Shown here: piece after piece, positions 53,343 to 62,466 of the stretch
Layout of the letters: every line of letters starts with the position of its first letter
Position numbering within the stretch: position 1 is the first letter of the stretch
Source: Bacteroidota bacterium
Lineage (GTDB): Bacteria; Bacteroidota; Bacteroidia; Chitinophagales; Chitinophagaceae
DNA length: 64,000 bases
Assembly: GCA_947476825.1 (NCBI GenBank)
Contig: CANJRV010000003.1
Location: 1-64,000 of the forward strand
Direction: 5' to 3'
Translations under genes and position numbers: made by a program
The notes under the pieces: generated by a model
The model's input: only the letters and a program-made list of their open reading frames with translations
Told to the model about the DNA's origin: nothing
Database searches by the model: none

Positions 53343-54070
53343 TGAATTCGCAAGAAAAATTTAACCAAGAACGCATAAAACGAATTGCAGAATACGCAAA
53401 TAATGAACCTTTAAAAAAGGCAGCTTCAGAATTTAATGTTGAATCAAATAAAGCACTTTATTCATATAACTTTAGTTGGATGGGGCGACCAATAATTCAA
53501 TATCCTCAAGATATGATTGCTATGCAAGAACTACTTTGGGACATAAAACCAGATTTACTCATTGAAACTGGAATAGCTCATGGAGGTTCTTTAATTTATT
53601 ATGCTTCTATTATGGAACTCATTGGAAAAGGAAAGGTTTTAGGTATTGATATTGATATACGTGAACACAATAAATTAGCGATAGAAGCGCATCCAATGTA
53701 TAAAAGAATTGATATGATTGAAGGTTCTTCAATTGACTTATCAATTATTGAACAAGTAAAATCACATGTTAATGATGATATGACAATTATGGTTAGTTTA
53801 GACAGTAATCATACTCATGACCATGTTTTAGAAGAACTTAAATTATATAGCCCATTTGTAACTTTAGGTAGTTATTGTGTAGTTTTTGATACTATTGTTG
53901 AAGATATGCCAAAGGGTATGTATGATAGATCTTGGGACACCGGAAATAACCCTAAAACCGCTGTTTGGGAATTTTTAAAACAATGCAATGATTTTGAAAT
54001 TGATAATTCAATTGATAATAAATTATTGATAAGTGTAGCTCCAGAAGGATACCTAAAAAGAATACACTAA
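53342..54070 (+). CDS. CmcI-family methyltransferase/hydroxylase-like protein
   Basis: A 242-residue protein of the cephalosporin hydroxylase CmcI family, a SAM-type Rossmann fold. Signs are LIETGIAHGGSLIYYASIM, the acidic VLGIDIDIREHN, an IEGSSID loop, VSLDSNHTHDHVLEEL and the metal-site-like YCVVFDTIVEDMP. Members in glycan clusters are thought to be sugar O-methyltransferases; the hydroxylase name is historical. Length is typical. Translationally coupled on both sides by TAATG. Confidence 0.82.
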   Translation: MNSQEKFNQERIKRIAEYANNEPLKKAASEFNVESNKALYSYNFSWMGRPIIQYPQDMIAMQELLWDIKPDLLIETGIAHGGSLIYYASIMELIGKGKVLGIDIDIREHNKLAIEAHPMYKRIDMIEGSSIDLSIIEQVKSHVNDDMTIMVSLDSNHTHDHVLEELKLYSPFVTLGSYCVVFDTIVEDMPKGMYDRSWDTGNNPKTAVWEFLKQCNDFEIDNSIDNKLLISVAPEGYLKRIH

Positions 54071-54927
54071 TGAATTCTGTACCTCTAGTTTCAATTGGTG
54101 TTCCAACTTTCAATAGACCAAAACAATTACACAAAACAATTCAGTATTTAATAAAGCAAGACTATAAAAATATTGAAATTATTATTTCAGATAATTGTTC
54201 AACAGATATTTCAGTAAATGAAATTTTAGAAAAATATAAAAATGAAGATAATCGAATTACATATTACATTCAAAAAAGTAATATTGAAATAGAACCCAAT
54301 TTCAATTTTGTATATCACAAAGCAAAAGGAAAATATTTCATGTGGGTTTCAGATGATGATGAATTTGATCATAATTATATTGCTGAATGTGTTACTTTTT
54401 TAGAACAACATCAAGAATATGTTCTTTGTTCAGGTATATCTAAATATTACAACCAATCTAAATTCCTTTTTGAAGAAAAGACTATTCATTTAGAAAGTAA
54501 TATCCCATTATTTCGACTTCTGCATTATTTCCGTAAGGTTTATAAGAACGGCATATTTTATGGAGTTTATAGAAATAATTTAGGGTTTCAGAACCCAATT
54601 CAAAAACACTTAGGGGGGGATTGGAATCACATTGCTAGAACAGCTTTACTTGGTAAAATTAATGTATTAGATACAATTAAAGTTAAAAGATCAGATGAAG
54701 GTGGAAGTTCAAGTAGAGAAAAAATGACAACAAGATGGAAACTTAATCAAGTTCGAAAAATTTTCTTTGAAACTTATGTTGCATATCAAGTAGTCAAATA
54801 TTTATTTAATGAGCCTGTGATTTTAAAGAAGTACCCAATTGCAATTAGATTACCAATTCAATTGTACCTTTTTGTAATGCTTAATTTAAAATTTCTCATA
54901 CATTCCATTCGAATAAGATTGAGCTAA
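54070..54927 (+). CDS. GT-A family 2 glycosyltransferase
   Basis: A 285-residue glycosyltransferase. The N-terminal half is a GT-A fold: PLVSIGVPTFNRPKQLHKTI, IIISDNCSTD and the metal-binding SDDDE (94-98). The C-terminal part (about 150-285) is divergent, with KHLGGDWNHIART and a hydrophobic tail (PIQLYLFVMLNLKFLI) that may touch the membrane. Last gene of the TAATG-coupled set; donor and acceptor are unknown. It converges with the second methyltransferase across 4 bp. Confidence 0.85.
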   Translation: MNSVPLVSIGVPTFNRPKQLHKTIQYLIKQDYKNIEIIISDNCSTDISVNEILEKYKNEDNRITYYIQKSNIEIEPNFNFVYHKAKGKYFMWVSDDDEFDHNYIAECVTFLEQHQEYVLCSGISKYYNQSKFLFEEKTIHLESNIPLFRLLHYFRKVYKNGIFYGVYRNNLGFQNPIQKHLGGDWNHIARTALLGKINVLDTIKVKRSDEGGSSSREKMTTRWKLNQVRKIFFETYVAYQVVKYLFNEPVILKKYPIAIRLPIQLYLFVMLNLKFLIHSIRIRLS

Positions 54928-54931
54928 TTCT

Positions 54932-56113
54932 TTATAATTCATTACCATGTGCGTCAATAAAATTAGCATGAATATGATGTTTAGCTACTTCTAATTTGAT
55001 TTCATTAATATAGTTTATATTCATAACAACGACTAAACATTCAGTCTTTTCTAATGTTTCTAAAATGTCTGGAGAAACAATTTTATGTGCTGAAATAGGC
55101 GAAAATTTATTTTGCTTTTCTTTATTAATATCTATACAATAATCAATGTTCTTTCGATTTTTATCAATAGTATTAGAAAATATCACACCTTTAGTAGCCA
55201 TTCCCCATACTATTATCTTGTATTTTTGATTTTTATAATTTTGAAGAACTCGCTTTATGCTATCTTGACTATTTTTAATTGACTCAATAAATTCTTTAAT
55301 AGCATTACAATCTATAGTCTCATTATTTGCTCTTGAAATTTCATTTTTTGATGAATTGAAAATTCCTTCCACCCACAAATACTGTCCACCAAAACTTTTA
55401 GTTATTTTATTTAAAACAGACCATTCATTATCAAAGACAGCTTCCAATGATTTTTCGGAAAAATAATTACAATGTTCATAACATAAATCCCAGAAAGTCT
55501 TATTCTTAACTATCCAGCCAAAATCAGGCACTTCAATAAATACTGGTACATCTCTAAACTTTTTTATTGGCTCTTGAATAATTTGTAAAAATTCCTTCGG
55601 AAATTCAATGTGTTCAAATACGTGCCGAGAAATAATCAAATTTGGAGCATCAATTACTTGTTCAGCTCTAAAAAAATCTTGAATAAAAGTAAGGTTATGT
55701 AATGGCTTCAAATCTCCTTCATAACTAGGATCAATTCCTACTCCTTTTATCGATGGAAATAAAGAACAAAGTAAATTCAAAAAAGTACCCTTTCCGCAAC
55801 CAATATCATATACTACTGCACCTTCAAGATTATAATTTGTGAATAAATAATGGCATATTGCGATATAATATTCATGAAATATTGTCGAAGGAACAGCATT
55901 ATCATAGTTTTGATCATATTGCAATATTGCTTCATTGAAACTTGCATTAAACGAAAAATTACATTTATTACAATGAGCCAAATCTATCACCCCAGTTATA
56001 CAGTGAATAGCATCACTTTCACTTTCATATACTTTATTTTGCATACTTGGTGCGTGTATTTGTAATAAATTCTCAATATCGGTACTCTTACATATAGGAC
56101 AGTTTGTCTTCAT
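54932..56113 (-). CDS. Sugar C-methyltransferase-like SAM enzyme (second of two)
   Basis: A 393-residue paralog of the enzyme at 51274. It has Zn-type Cys pairs (CPICKS and CNKCNF), a SAM domain with VVYDIGCGKGTFLNLL, GVGIDPSYEG and ISRHVFEHIEFPKEF, and the C-terminal Rossmann-like part (IIVWGMATKGVIFSNTI, CIDINKEKQNKFSP). The shared KQNKxxP and GxxxKG motifs in that last part show common ancestry. It is on the opposite strand, convergent with the operon, with its own TATATTTG box 19 nt before the ATG. It may act on another sugar or position in the same glycan. Confidence 0.82.
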   Translation of the reverse strand: MKTNCPICKSTDIENLLQIHAPSMQNKVYESESDAIHCITGVIDLAHCNKCNFSFNASFNEAILQYDQNYDNAVPSTIFHEYYIAICHYLFTNYNLEGAVVYDIGCGKGTFLNLLCSLFPSIKGVGIDPSYEGDLKPLHNLTFIQDFFRAEQVIDAPNLIISRHVFEHIEFPKEFLQIIQEPIKKFRDVPVFIEVPDFGWIVKNKTFWDLCYEHCNYFSEKSLEAVFDNEWSVLNKITKSFGGQYLWVEGIFNSSKNEISRANNETIDCNAIKEFIESIKNSQDSIKRVLQNYKNQKYKIIVWGMATKGVIFSNTIDKNRKNIDYCIDINKEKQNKFSPISAHKIVSPDILETLEKTECLVVVMNINYINEIKLEVAKHHIHANFIDAHGNEL

Positions 56114-56132
56114 TAATAAAATTTATATTTTA

Positions 56133-56140
56133 CAAATATA
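56133..56140 (-). promoter_or_regulatory. TAnnTTTG -7 box of the second methyltransferase gene
   Basis: The minus strand reads TATATTTG, 19 nt before ATG 56113. Confidence 0.5.
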
Positions 56141-56552
56141 GATGCTTATCTTTTATCTATATAAATTTAAATATCAACTCACATAGTCTAATAAACAGCC
56201 ACTTAACGATCAAATATAATCTCATTCAGTTTTATAAATATGCTATGCAATTTTGTTGAGGTTCGGTATGGGACAATCTGCAAACCATTTTTATAAATCC
56301 CTTCTGTGAAATATTACTCTGCTTTAAGCATTGCTTAAAGAGAGCATAACAGTATTTCCTTGCTGCCTTTTTAACAAACCAATTTTCTTACTATATGTAT
56401 ACTTTAGTTTCAAATATTTGCGTTACTATTTTTTTATTTTAAAAAACTTGTATTAAATTAATTTCAATTTAATAGATTCACAGCTTGATATTATTCTTTA
56501 TTTGATGAATTTTCCAATTTAATTCAAAGTATAAATTAGAAACCATAGCTTT
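56141..56552. other. Intergenic region with a strong hairpin at 56317-56344
   Basis: No gene seen in 412 bp. CTCT-g-CTTTAAGC (56317-56329) pairs with GCTTAAAG-AGAG (56333-56344): 12 perfect pairs with one bulged G and a 3-nt ATT loop. No T run follows, so it is not a classic terminator; it lies about 210 bp before the sensor-kinase start and could be an operator, an RNA structure or a repeat half. Confidence 0.5.
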
Positions 56553-59444
56553 ATGATGAAAATCTCTTTGGGAATTTGTGCCATCTTTCTTTCATTTTCT
56601 TTCATATTATATGCACAAAAACCTGAATATTCTTATTCAAATTATTCAACATCAGATGGATTACCTAGCAACAATGTATACTCTATAACAACAGATAATG
56701 ATGGATTTTTATGGATGGGTACAGATGTAGGTGTGATTAAATTTGATGGCAGAAAGTTTAAAATATTTTCAGTTGAAGATGGCATACCAAGTAACGATGT
56801 GTATCAATTATTTTGTGATAAACAAAACCGGATTTGGATTAGTTCTTTTAAAAGTGATGTTGTCTATATAAAAAACAATGAGGTTTTTTCTAAAAAAAAT
56901 GACCCAGTAATTGCATCATTACATGAAACAAATTCATACCCTAGATACTATGAAGATTCTAAAGATAATCTATGGATAATTAGTTTACCTGGAGGATTAT
57001 ATAAATTCAATTCTAAAGATAAAATAGATAAAATAACATTTGATTTCCCAGTTACAGAAAGCGGAAATATAACAGAATTTAACAACAAAATTTATGTAGT
57101 TTCTTTTAATTATACATTGTGCTATAATACGATTACGAATAAAAGTTCTAAAATTATCCATCCCAAACCTATGAGAATTGATGGCCTTAGAATTCTTAAT
57201 AATAAATGTTATTATATTAATGCGGAAAATAATATTTCAATTTCCGATACAGCTTTTCTTTCCGATGGTCACTTCGTGAATAAATCTGTTAATTGGAATT
57301 TACCAATTATTGATTCTGAATTTTGGGTAACAAGTAATTCTGGATTAAAACTTTTCAATCTTAACAATATTAATAAACCAAAAACTATTCTGAGTACGTT
57401 TTATGTTTCAACAGTCCATCAGGACCAACAAAAAAATATTTGGGTATCTACAATTGGAAATGGGATTCTAAAATTATTTCCTAAGTCAATTTCAATTCAA
57501 AATGCTTCCAAAACTTACATCAAAGAACCATATTTCTCTATACTTGTAGATAAAAATACTATTTACATTGGAAATTTAAAAGGCGACATTATAGCAATAA
57601 ATAAAAACAATTCGAAACTAAATTACAAATTTTCAGTTGATGAATATGGTTTAACGAAGTCAAGAATTTTGAAAATGATTATTTATAAAGATATTCTATA
57701 TTTTGCAACCGATAGGGGGATATATTCACACAATCTCATTAATAGAAAAACAAAAAAAATATTATTTTTTCAATTTGCATTCAAAAATATATTTATAGAA
57801 AACGGAATATTATTAGCACTTTCAAATTCTGGTTTTATCACAAAAAACATTAGTACTAATCAAAAAGAAGATACTATCATTTCTAAAAAAAGATTCTACT
57901 CTTATATTAAATATAATAAATTAAATGTCACTGGAAGTCAAGATTCGATTTACTATTTGGATAGTGTCATTAAACCTTACCCACTTAATATTCCTTTTAA
58001 TTACCGAGCAGTGGATCTCTTAGTTAAGGACTCATTACTTATTGCAACTACCGCAGAAAAGGGAATTTTTTTCATCCGCGATCATGATATAATAAAAAAT
58101 ATAGATGCTTCAAATGGATTTAGTACTAATACTTGTTACAAATCCGTTCTATACAAAGATGCTCTTTTTACCGCTTCGAAAAAAGGGATTAATATTTATG
58201 ATTTTAAAACAGATTCTATTTTTCATATTTTCGAATCTGATGGATTGCCATCCAATACTGTGTACGATTTGTGTATTCAGAATGATACAATCTATGCTGC
58301 AACCGAAAATGGTTTATCTATCATTCCCATCCAATCCATTTCACATTTTAAATCATTTCCACTATTCATAAAACCCATATATCTTAATAAAGATACCCTT
58401 TGGGATATTCCTAAAAATCTTTTTGCAAGAACAGATGCAACTGTTGAACTTGTATTAAATGGGTTATCATTTGACACTAAATCAAATGTGAATTATTTTT
58501 ATAGAATAAAAGAAATAGATACGACCTATAAATCAACTATTGATCAAAATATTGCTTTCCAATTTCCCCATATTGGCCAATATACATTTGAAGCATATAG
58601 TGAAAATAGCGAAGGAACTAAAAGCAATAAGATTATTTTTACGATTCAAGTCATTCCCTATTTTTACCAATCATGGTGGTTCAAATTATGCATTGCACTA
58701 ATTATTTTTTTATTACTTGTGACTGTATACAAAAAATTAATTGTTCGCGCGAAACAGAAAGAAATTAAAAAAACGGAGACCGAGAATAAAATCAGAAACC
58801 TCGAAATTGCCGCTTGGAGATCTGCTATAAATCCTCATTTTTTATTTAATTCTTTAAATACCATGCAAGGATTATTCAGTACTAGTGATTTTGAAAAAGC
58901 GAATACCTATGTAGCCGAATTTTCAAACATGCTTCGTAAAACAATAGATCAAAGTACAAGAATCCTAGTCCAGATAGAAGTTGAAATTGGTTATCTTAAA
59001 AATTTTTTAGAGCTTGAAAAAATTAAACGCGACGATAATTTACAATACAACATCAGCCTTTCTAATCAACCCCTTGAAGATTATTATATTCCTTCCTTAA
59101 TGGTACAGCCAATAGTTGAAAATGCATTAAAACATGGAATTCAAGATCGAATGGATGGTATGATTTGGATACAATTTGAAATGAAAGAGAATCGAATTTT
59201 TTGTACCATTACCGATAATGGCAAAGGACTTGGTGAGGAAAATAAGAGAGCAAACCAAGATTCGAAGGGTCATTTATTAATTGAAAATAAAATACGCATT
59301 GTTGAAAAATTAATCCATCATAAAATTGGATTTTCCTTCGGTAACAAATATTCAGCTCAAAATAATATTATTGGCGCAGAAGCAATTTTCTCATTTCCTA
59401 TTCTTACATTTGACTATGATGATACCAGCAATTATCGTGGATGA
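56553..59444 (+). CDS. Propeller sensor histidine kinase (LytS/His_kinase type)
   Basis: A 963-residue membrane sensor. A signal peptide (to about residue 22) leads to a periplasmic two-propeller sensor (about 25-600) with reg_prop repeats such as GLPSNNVYSITTDNDGFLWMGTDVGVIKFDG (short form: GLPSNNVYSI), then a Y_Y_Y-type domain (600-700), a membrane helix at about 707-727, a short coiled coil and a His_kinase domain with the phospho-acceptor His762 in NPHFLFNSLN. A HATPase with QPIVENALKHG and DNGKGLG completes it. It has no fused DNA-binding part, so it is not a full SusR-like hybrid. Its 3' end overlaps the LytTR regulator gene by 29 bp. Confidence 0.9.
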   Translation: MMKISLGICAIFLSFSFILYAQKPEYSYSNYSTSDGLPSNNVYSITTDNDGFLWMGTDVGVIKFDGRKFKIFSVEDGIPSNDVYQLFCDKQNRIWISSFKSDVVYIKNNEVFSKKNDPVIASLHETNSYPRYYEDSKDNLWIISLPGGLYKFNSKDKIDKITFDFPVTESGNITEFNNKIYVVSFNYTLCYNTITNKSSKIIHPKPMRIDGLRILNNKCYYINAENNISISDTAFLSDGHFVNKSVNWNLPIIDSEFWVTSNSGLKLFNLNNINKPKTILSTFYVSTVHQDQQKNIWVSTIGNGILKLFPKSISIQNASKTYIKEPYFSILVDKNTIYIGNLKGDIIAINKNNSKLNYKFSVDEYGLTKSRILKMIIYKDILYFATDRGIYSHNLINRKTKKILFFQFAFKNIFIENGILLALSNSGFITKNISTNQKEDTIISKKRFYSYIKYNKLNVTGSQDSIYYLDSVIKPYPLNIPFNYRAVDLLVKDSLLIATTAEKGIFFIRDHDIIKNIDASNGFSTNTCYKSVLYKDALFTASKKGINIYDFKTDSIFHIFESDGLPSNTVYDLCIQNDTIYAATENGLSIIPIQSISHFKSFPLFIKPIYLNKDTLWDIPKNLFARTDATVELVLNGLSFDTKSNVNYFYRIKEIDTTYKSTIDQNIAFQFPHIGQYTFEAYSENSEGTKSNKIIFTIQVIPYFYQSWWFKLCIALIIFLLLVTVYKKLIVRAKQKEIKKTETENKIRNLEIAAWRSAINPHFLFNSLNTMQGLFSTSDFEKANTYVAEFSNMLRKTIDQSTRILVQIEVEIGYLKNFLELEKIKRDDNLQYNISLSNQPLEDYYIPSLMVQPIVENALKHGIQDRMDGMIWIQFEMKENRIFCTITDNGKGLGEENKRANQDSKGHLLIENKIRIVEKLIHHKIGFSFGNKYSAQNNIIGAEAIFSFPILTFDYDDTSNYRG

Positions 59445-60147
59445 CGATCGTATCAATATAAAATTTCTGTCTAATCTTATCATGACCTACTGTCCTGAAA
59501 TCAGCATAGTAGAAACGGCAACTAATGTAGAGGATGGCATCAAAGCCCTTGTCCTCCATAAACCGCAGTTACTTTTTTTAGATATTGAAATTCATAGCAA
59601 AACTGGTTTTGATATTCTGAACTTATTTGAAGATGATTCTATACAAGTAATATTCATTACAGCCCATGAAAAATATGCCATCAAAGCAATTCAATATGAG
59701 GTTGTAGATTATGTACTGAAACCGATTAAGATTGAAGACTTATTGGCAGCTGTTAAACGATGTAAAGTAAGACTTCAATCCCTACAGGAACCAAGACAAA
59801 AATACCATACAGCCCAAGATATTCAGCAAGTTTTGAGTATTCATCATAAAGAATCCATAGAATTGATTCGGTACAACGAAATTATCTATTTACAATCCTT
59901 CAATAATCACACCGAAATATTTTCAATTCAAGGTAAAAAAATTGTCACAAAAAGAGCTCTCAAAGAAATTTACACCGCTTTACCAAGTACTCTTTTTATT
60001 CGAGTTCATAACAGTTTTATTATAAATATTATGCATGTCTCCAAATATATTCGGACCAAAAATGGTACCCTGTTAATGAGCAGTGGTATTGAAATTCCGA
60101 TATCTTCTTCAAAGAAAAAAGAAGTAATGGATTACTTTAATTTTTAA
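59416..60147 (+). CDS. LytTR-type response regulator
   Basis: A 243-residue regulator. The receiver domain (1-120) has the acidic AIIVDDDR (Asp9-11), the phospho-acceptor Asp56 in LLFLDIE, Thr in FITAHE and Lys in YVLKPIK. The C-terminal LytTR DNA-binding domain (about 145-243) has LIRYNEIIYLQSFNNHTEIF and IRVHNSFIINIMHVSKYI. A longer frame from 59326 adds 30 residues lying inside the kinase gene and unlike a receiver, so ATG 59416 (or 59419) is used. The 29-bp overlap with the kinase gene points to coupled translation of one two-component system. Target genes are unknown; the adjacent T9SS gene is a candidate. Confidence 0.9.
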   Translation: MMIPAIIVDDDRINIKFLSNLIMTYCPEISIVETATNVEDGIKALVLHKPQLLFLDIEIHSKTGFDILNLFEDDSIQVIFITAHEKYAIKAIQYEVVDYVLKPIKIEDLLAAVKRCKVRLQSLQEPRQKYHTAQDIQQVLSIHHKESIELIRYNEIIYLQSFNNHTEIFSIQGKKIVTKRALKEIYTALPSTLFIRVHNSFIINIMHVSKYIRTKNGTLLMSSGIEIPISSSKKKEVMDYFNF

Positions 60148-60269
60148 GAAATAAAGTAAAATAATATACAATTCATATTGTTGATGCACAATATGAATAA
60201 TTAATAATTGACTAGTATTAATTTCTTTCTTACCTATTAACTCATTATTTTGCATATAAATTATTTGAT

Positions 60270-62429
60270 ATGAAATATTATATATTAGCCTATCTACTTA
60301 TGTCCTCATTTTTTACTGTAGCACAAGTAAACCTAAATTTAGGTTTAGTCCTTTGTTTACCATTCAATGGCAATACACTTGATGCAAGTGGAAATGGAAA
60401 TAATGCCACTAATTTCGGTGCTACATTAACAGCAGACCAATGGGGTAATCCAAATAGTGCTTATTTATTTAATGGTACAAGTAATTATATGGAAGTAGCG
60501 AATAGTGCAAGTTTACAAATGTCTTCAATTACATTATGCGCAAGAGTCAAACCCAATTCTTTCTATTCTGGGTTATGTTACAATAATTCTATTTTTGATA
60601 GAGGAAATGGTGGATTTAATCCGGGCAGCTTCTCCTTAATTTATACTCCTTCATTAAATCAAAATTTCAATACCTATTGTATAATACCAGATTCTATACA
60701 TGAAAACTACAGAATAAATGTCAACTCAGCAGCAAACAATTCATTGTTTTGTATTACACCAATTAACGCAATTCCATATATCAACACCAATCAATGGGAT
60801 TGTGTAATTGGAATTTTTGATAGTGTCAATTCAACAGGTTCCATTTATGTGAATGGAGTATTTAGATATTCATATTCTTACAACCAAGGTGTTGGTGGTA
60901 ATAATAGTAATAATACATACATTGGAGGTACTACAAATACAACTTATCCATATTATGTAAATGGTGTTCTCGATGAACTCCGAATTTATAATCGCGCATT
61001 AAACTTACAAGAAATCGATTCTTTATGTAACTTAAATCAAAGTGCTGCCAATTTAAATATTAATGCTTCTTCAACCACTGTTTGCTTAGGTCAGCCTGTA
61101 ACCCTTACCGCAACTGGCTTAATCTCCTATAATTGGTCTGGTGGTATTTCAAATGGTGTCCCATTCACACCAAATTCTACTGCTACTTATATCGTAACAG
61201 GTCAAGCAGCAAATGGCAATACCTATTCCGATTCTATTGTAGTAATTGTGAATCCATTACCAAGTGTTAGTTGCTCTTCTATTCCTTCCAATGGCATTTT
61301 ATGTGATGGTCAAGCACTTGTTCTTTCAGGTCAAGGAGCATCCACTTATACCTGGTCAAATGGGGTTATAAATAATATATCTTTCTCACCTATGAACTCT
61401 AACGTTTATACGGTAACTGGCACAGATGCCAATGGTTGTAGCTCTACCAGTACAATAAGCATAACCATCAATCCAAAACCCGCAGTAACAGCAATAGCAA
61501 ACCCAGCGACTGTTTGTATTGGTAAACCCACTCTACTAACCGCCACCGGTGCAAGTACCTATACTTGGTCTAGCGGTGTCAGCAATAGTGTTCCTTTTAT
61601 TCCACCTGCTACCAATTCCTATACTGTTGTAGGAACAGATGGCAACGGTTGCACAGCTACATCTTCCATAGTTGTTGACGTAGTACAATTCCTAAATATT
61701 AGTGTATTACCAAGTTCTCCATTTTTCTGTAAAGGAGATAGTGTATGGCTTACAGCTACAGGTGCAAATTATTATTCATGGTCGCCATCGAATGGATTAA
61801 GTAATTCAAATTCTGCCAATGTTTGGGCTTATCCAAATACTTCTACTACCTATTACGTTACTGGGACAGATGCAAGTGGTTGCACTGGAACCACAAATGT
61901 ACCTATTCATGTAGTCGATCAAGTTCATTTAACCGTTTCAAAAACTAACGATATAGAATGTGGCAATCCTACAGTCGAATTATCTGCTACAGGTGCAAAT
62001 GGTTATAGTTGGAGCCCCGCTTCAGTACTTAGCAATCCAACCAATGCAAACACACAAGCAACGATTAATCAAACAACAACCTTCATCGTAACAGGAACAG
62101 TCGGAAGCTGTTCTGCTACAGATTCAATTACAGTAGATTATTTTAATAACGACGAAAAATATATTTTTATTCCTTCCGCATTTTCTCCCAATAATGATGG
62201 TAAAAATGACTGCTTACGTATTATGCAGAATGCTAATTTTAAACAATATTATTTTTGTATTTATAATCGTTTGGGTGAACGTGTATTTGAATCAGACAAT
62301 CCAACAGATTGTTGGAATGGAGAAGTCAGAAACCAAGCAGCAGCCATGGATACCTATTACTATTATTTGAAAGCAGAAACTGCATGCGGAAAGATTTTCA
62401 AAAAAGGCGATATAATCTTGGTTAGATAA
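60270..62429 (+). CDS. LamG plus Ig-like protein with gliding-type (T9SS type B) C-terminus
   Basis: A 719-residue surface protein. The signal peptide is residues 1-19 (FFTVAQ). Residues about 28-250 form a LamG/concanavalin-like domain (LCLPFNGNTLDASGNGNNAT, VLDELRIYNRALNLQEIDSL). About four Ig-like/PKD repeats follow (SGQGASTYTWSNG, TATGASTYTWSSGVSNSVPF, TYYVTGTDASGCTG). The end is a gliding-motility-type domain (FIPSAFSPNNDGKNDCLRI, CIYNRLGERVFESDN, CWNGEV, GDIILVR), which marks type B cargo of the type IX system. Probably a carbohydrate-binding adhesin. It starts 122 bp after the LytTR gene. Confidence 0.87.
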   Translation: MKYYILAYLLMSSFFTVAQVNLNLGLVLCLPFNGNTLDASGNGNNATNFGATLTADQWGNPNSAYLFNGTSNYMEVANSASLQMSSITLCARVKPNSFYSGLCYNNSIFDRGNGGFNPGSFSLIYTPSLNQNFNTYCIIPDSIHENYRINVNSAANNSLFCITPINAIPYINTNQWDCVIGIFDSVNSTGSIYVNGVFRYSYSYNQGVGGNNSNNTYIGGTTNTTYPYYVNGVLDELRIYNRALNLQEIDSLCNLNQSAANLNINASSTTVCLGQPVTLTATGLISYNWSGGISNGVPFTPNSTATYIVTGQAANGNTYSDSIVVIVNPLPSVSCSSIPSNGILCDGQALVLSGQGASTYTWSNGVINNISFSPMNSNVYTVTGTDANGCSSTSTISITINPKPAVTAIANPATVCIGKPTLLTATGASTYTWSSGVSNSVPFIPPATNSYTVVGTDGNGCTATSSIVVDVVQFLNISVLPSSPFFCKGDSVWLTATGANYYSWSPSNGLSNSNSANVWAYPNTSTTYYVTGTDASGCTGTTNVPIHVVDQVHLTVSKTNDIECGNPTVELSATGANGYSWSPASVLSNPTNANTQATINQTTTFIVTGTVGSCSATDSITVDYFNNDEKYIFIPSAFSPNNDGKNDCLRIMQNANFKQYYFCIYNRLGERVFESDNPTDCWNGEVRNQAAAMDTYYYYLKAETACGKIFKKGDIILVR

Positions 62430-62466
62430 TATTACAGATTCTTGCATTCTATAGTATATTTAGTCC

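Noticed and set aside
59326-59415. N-terminal extension of the LytTR regulator
   Set aside because: It is the kinase coding region in another frame; receivers begin close to the AIIVDDD strand.
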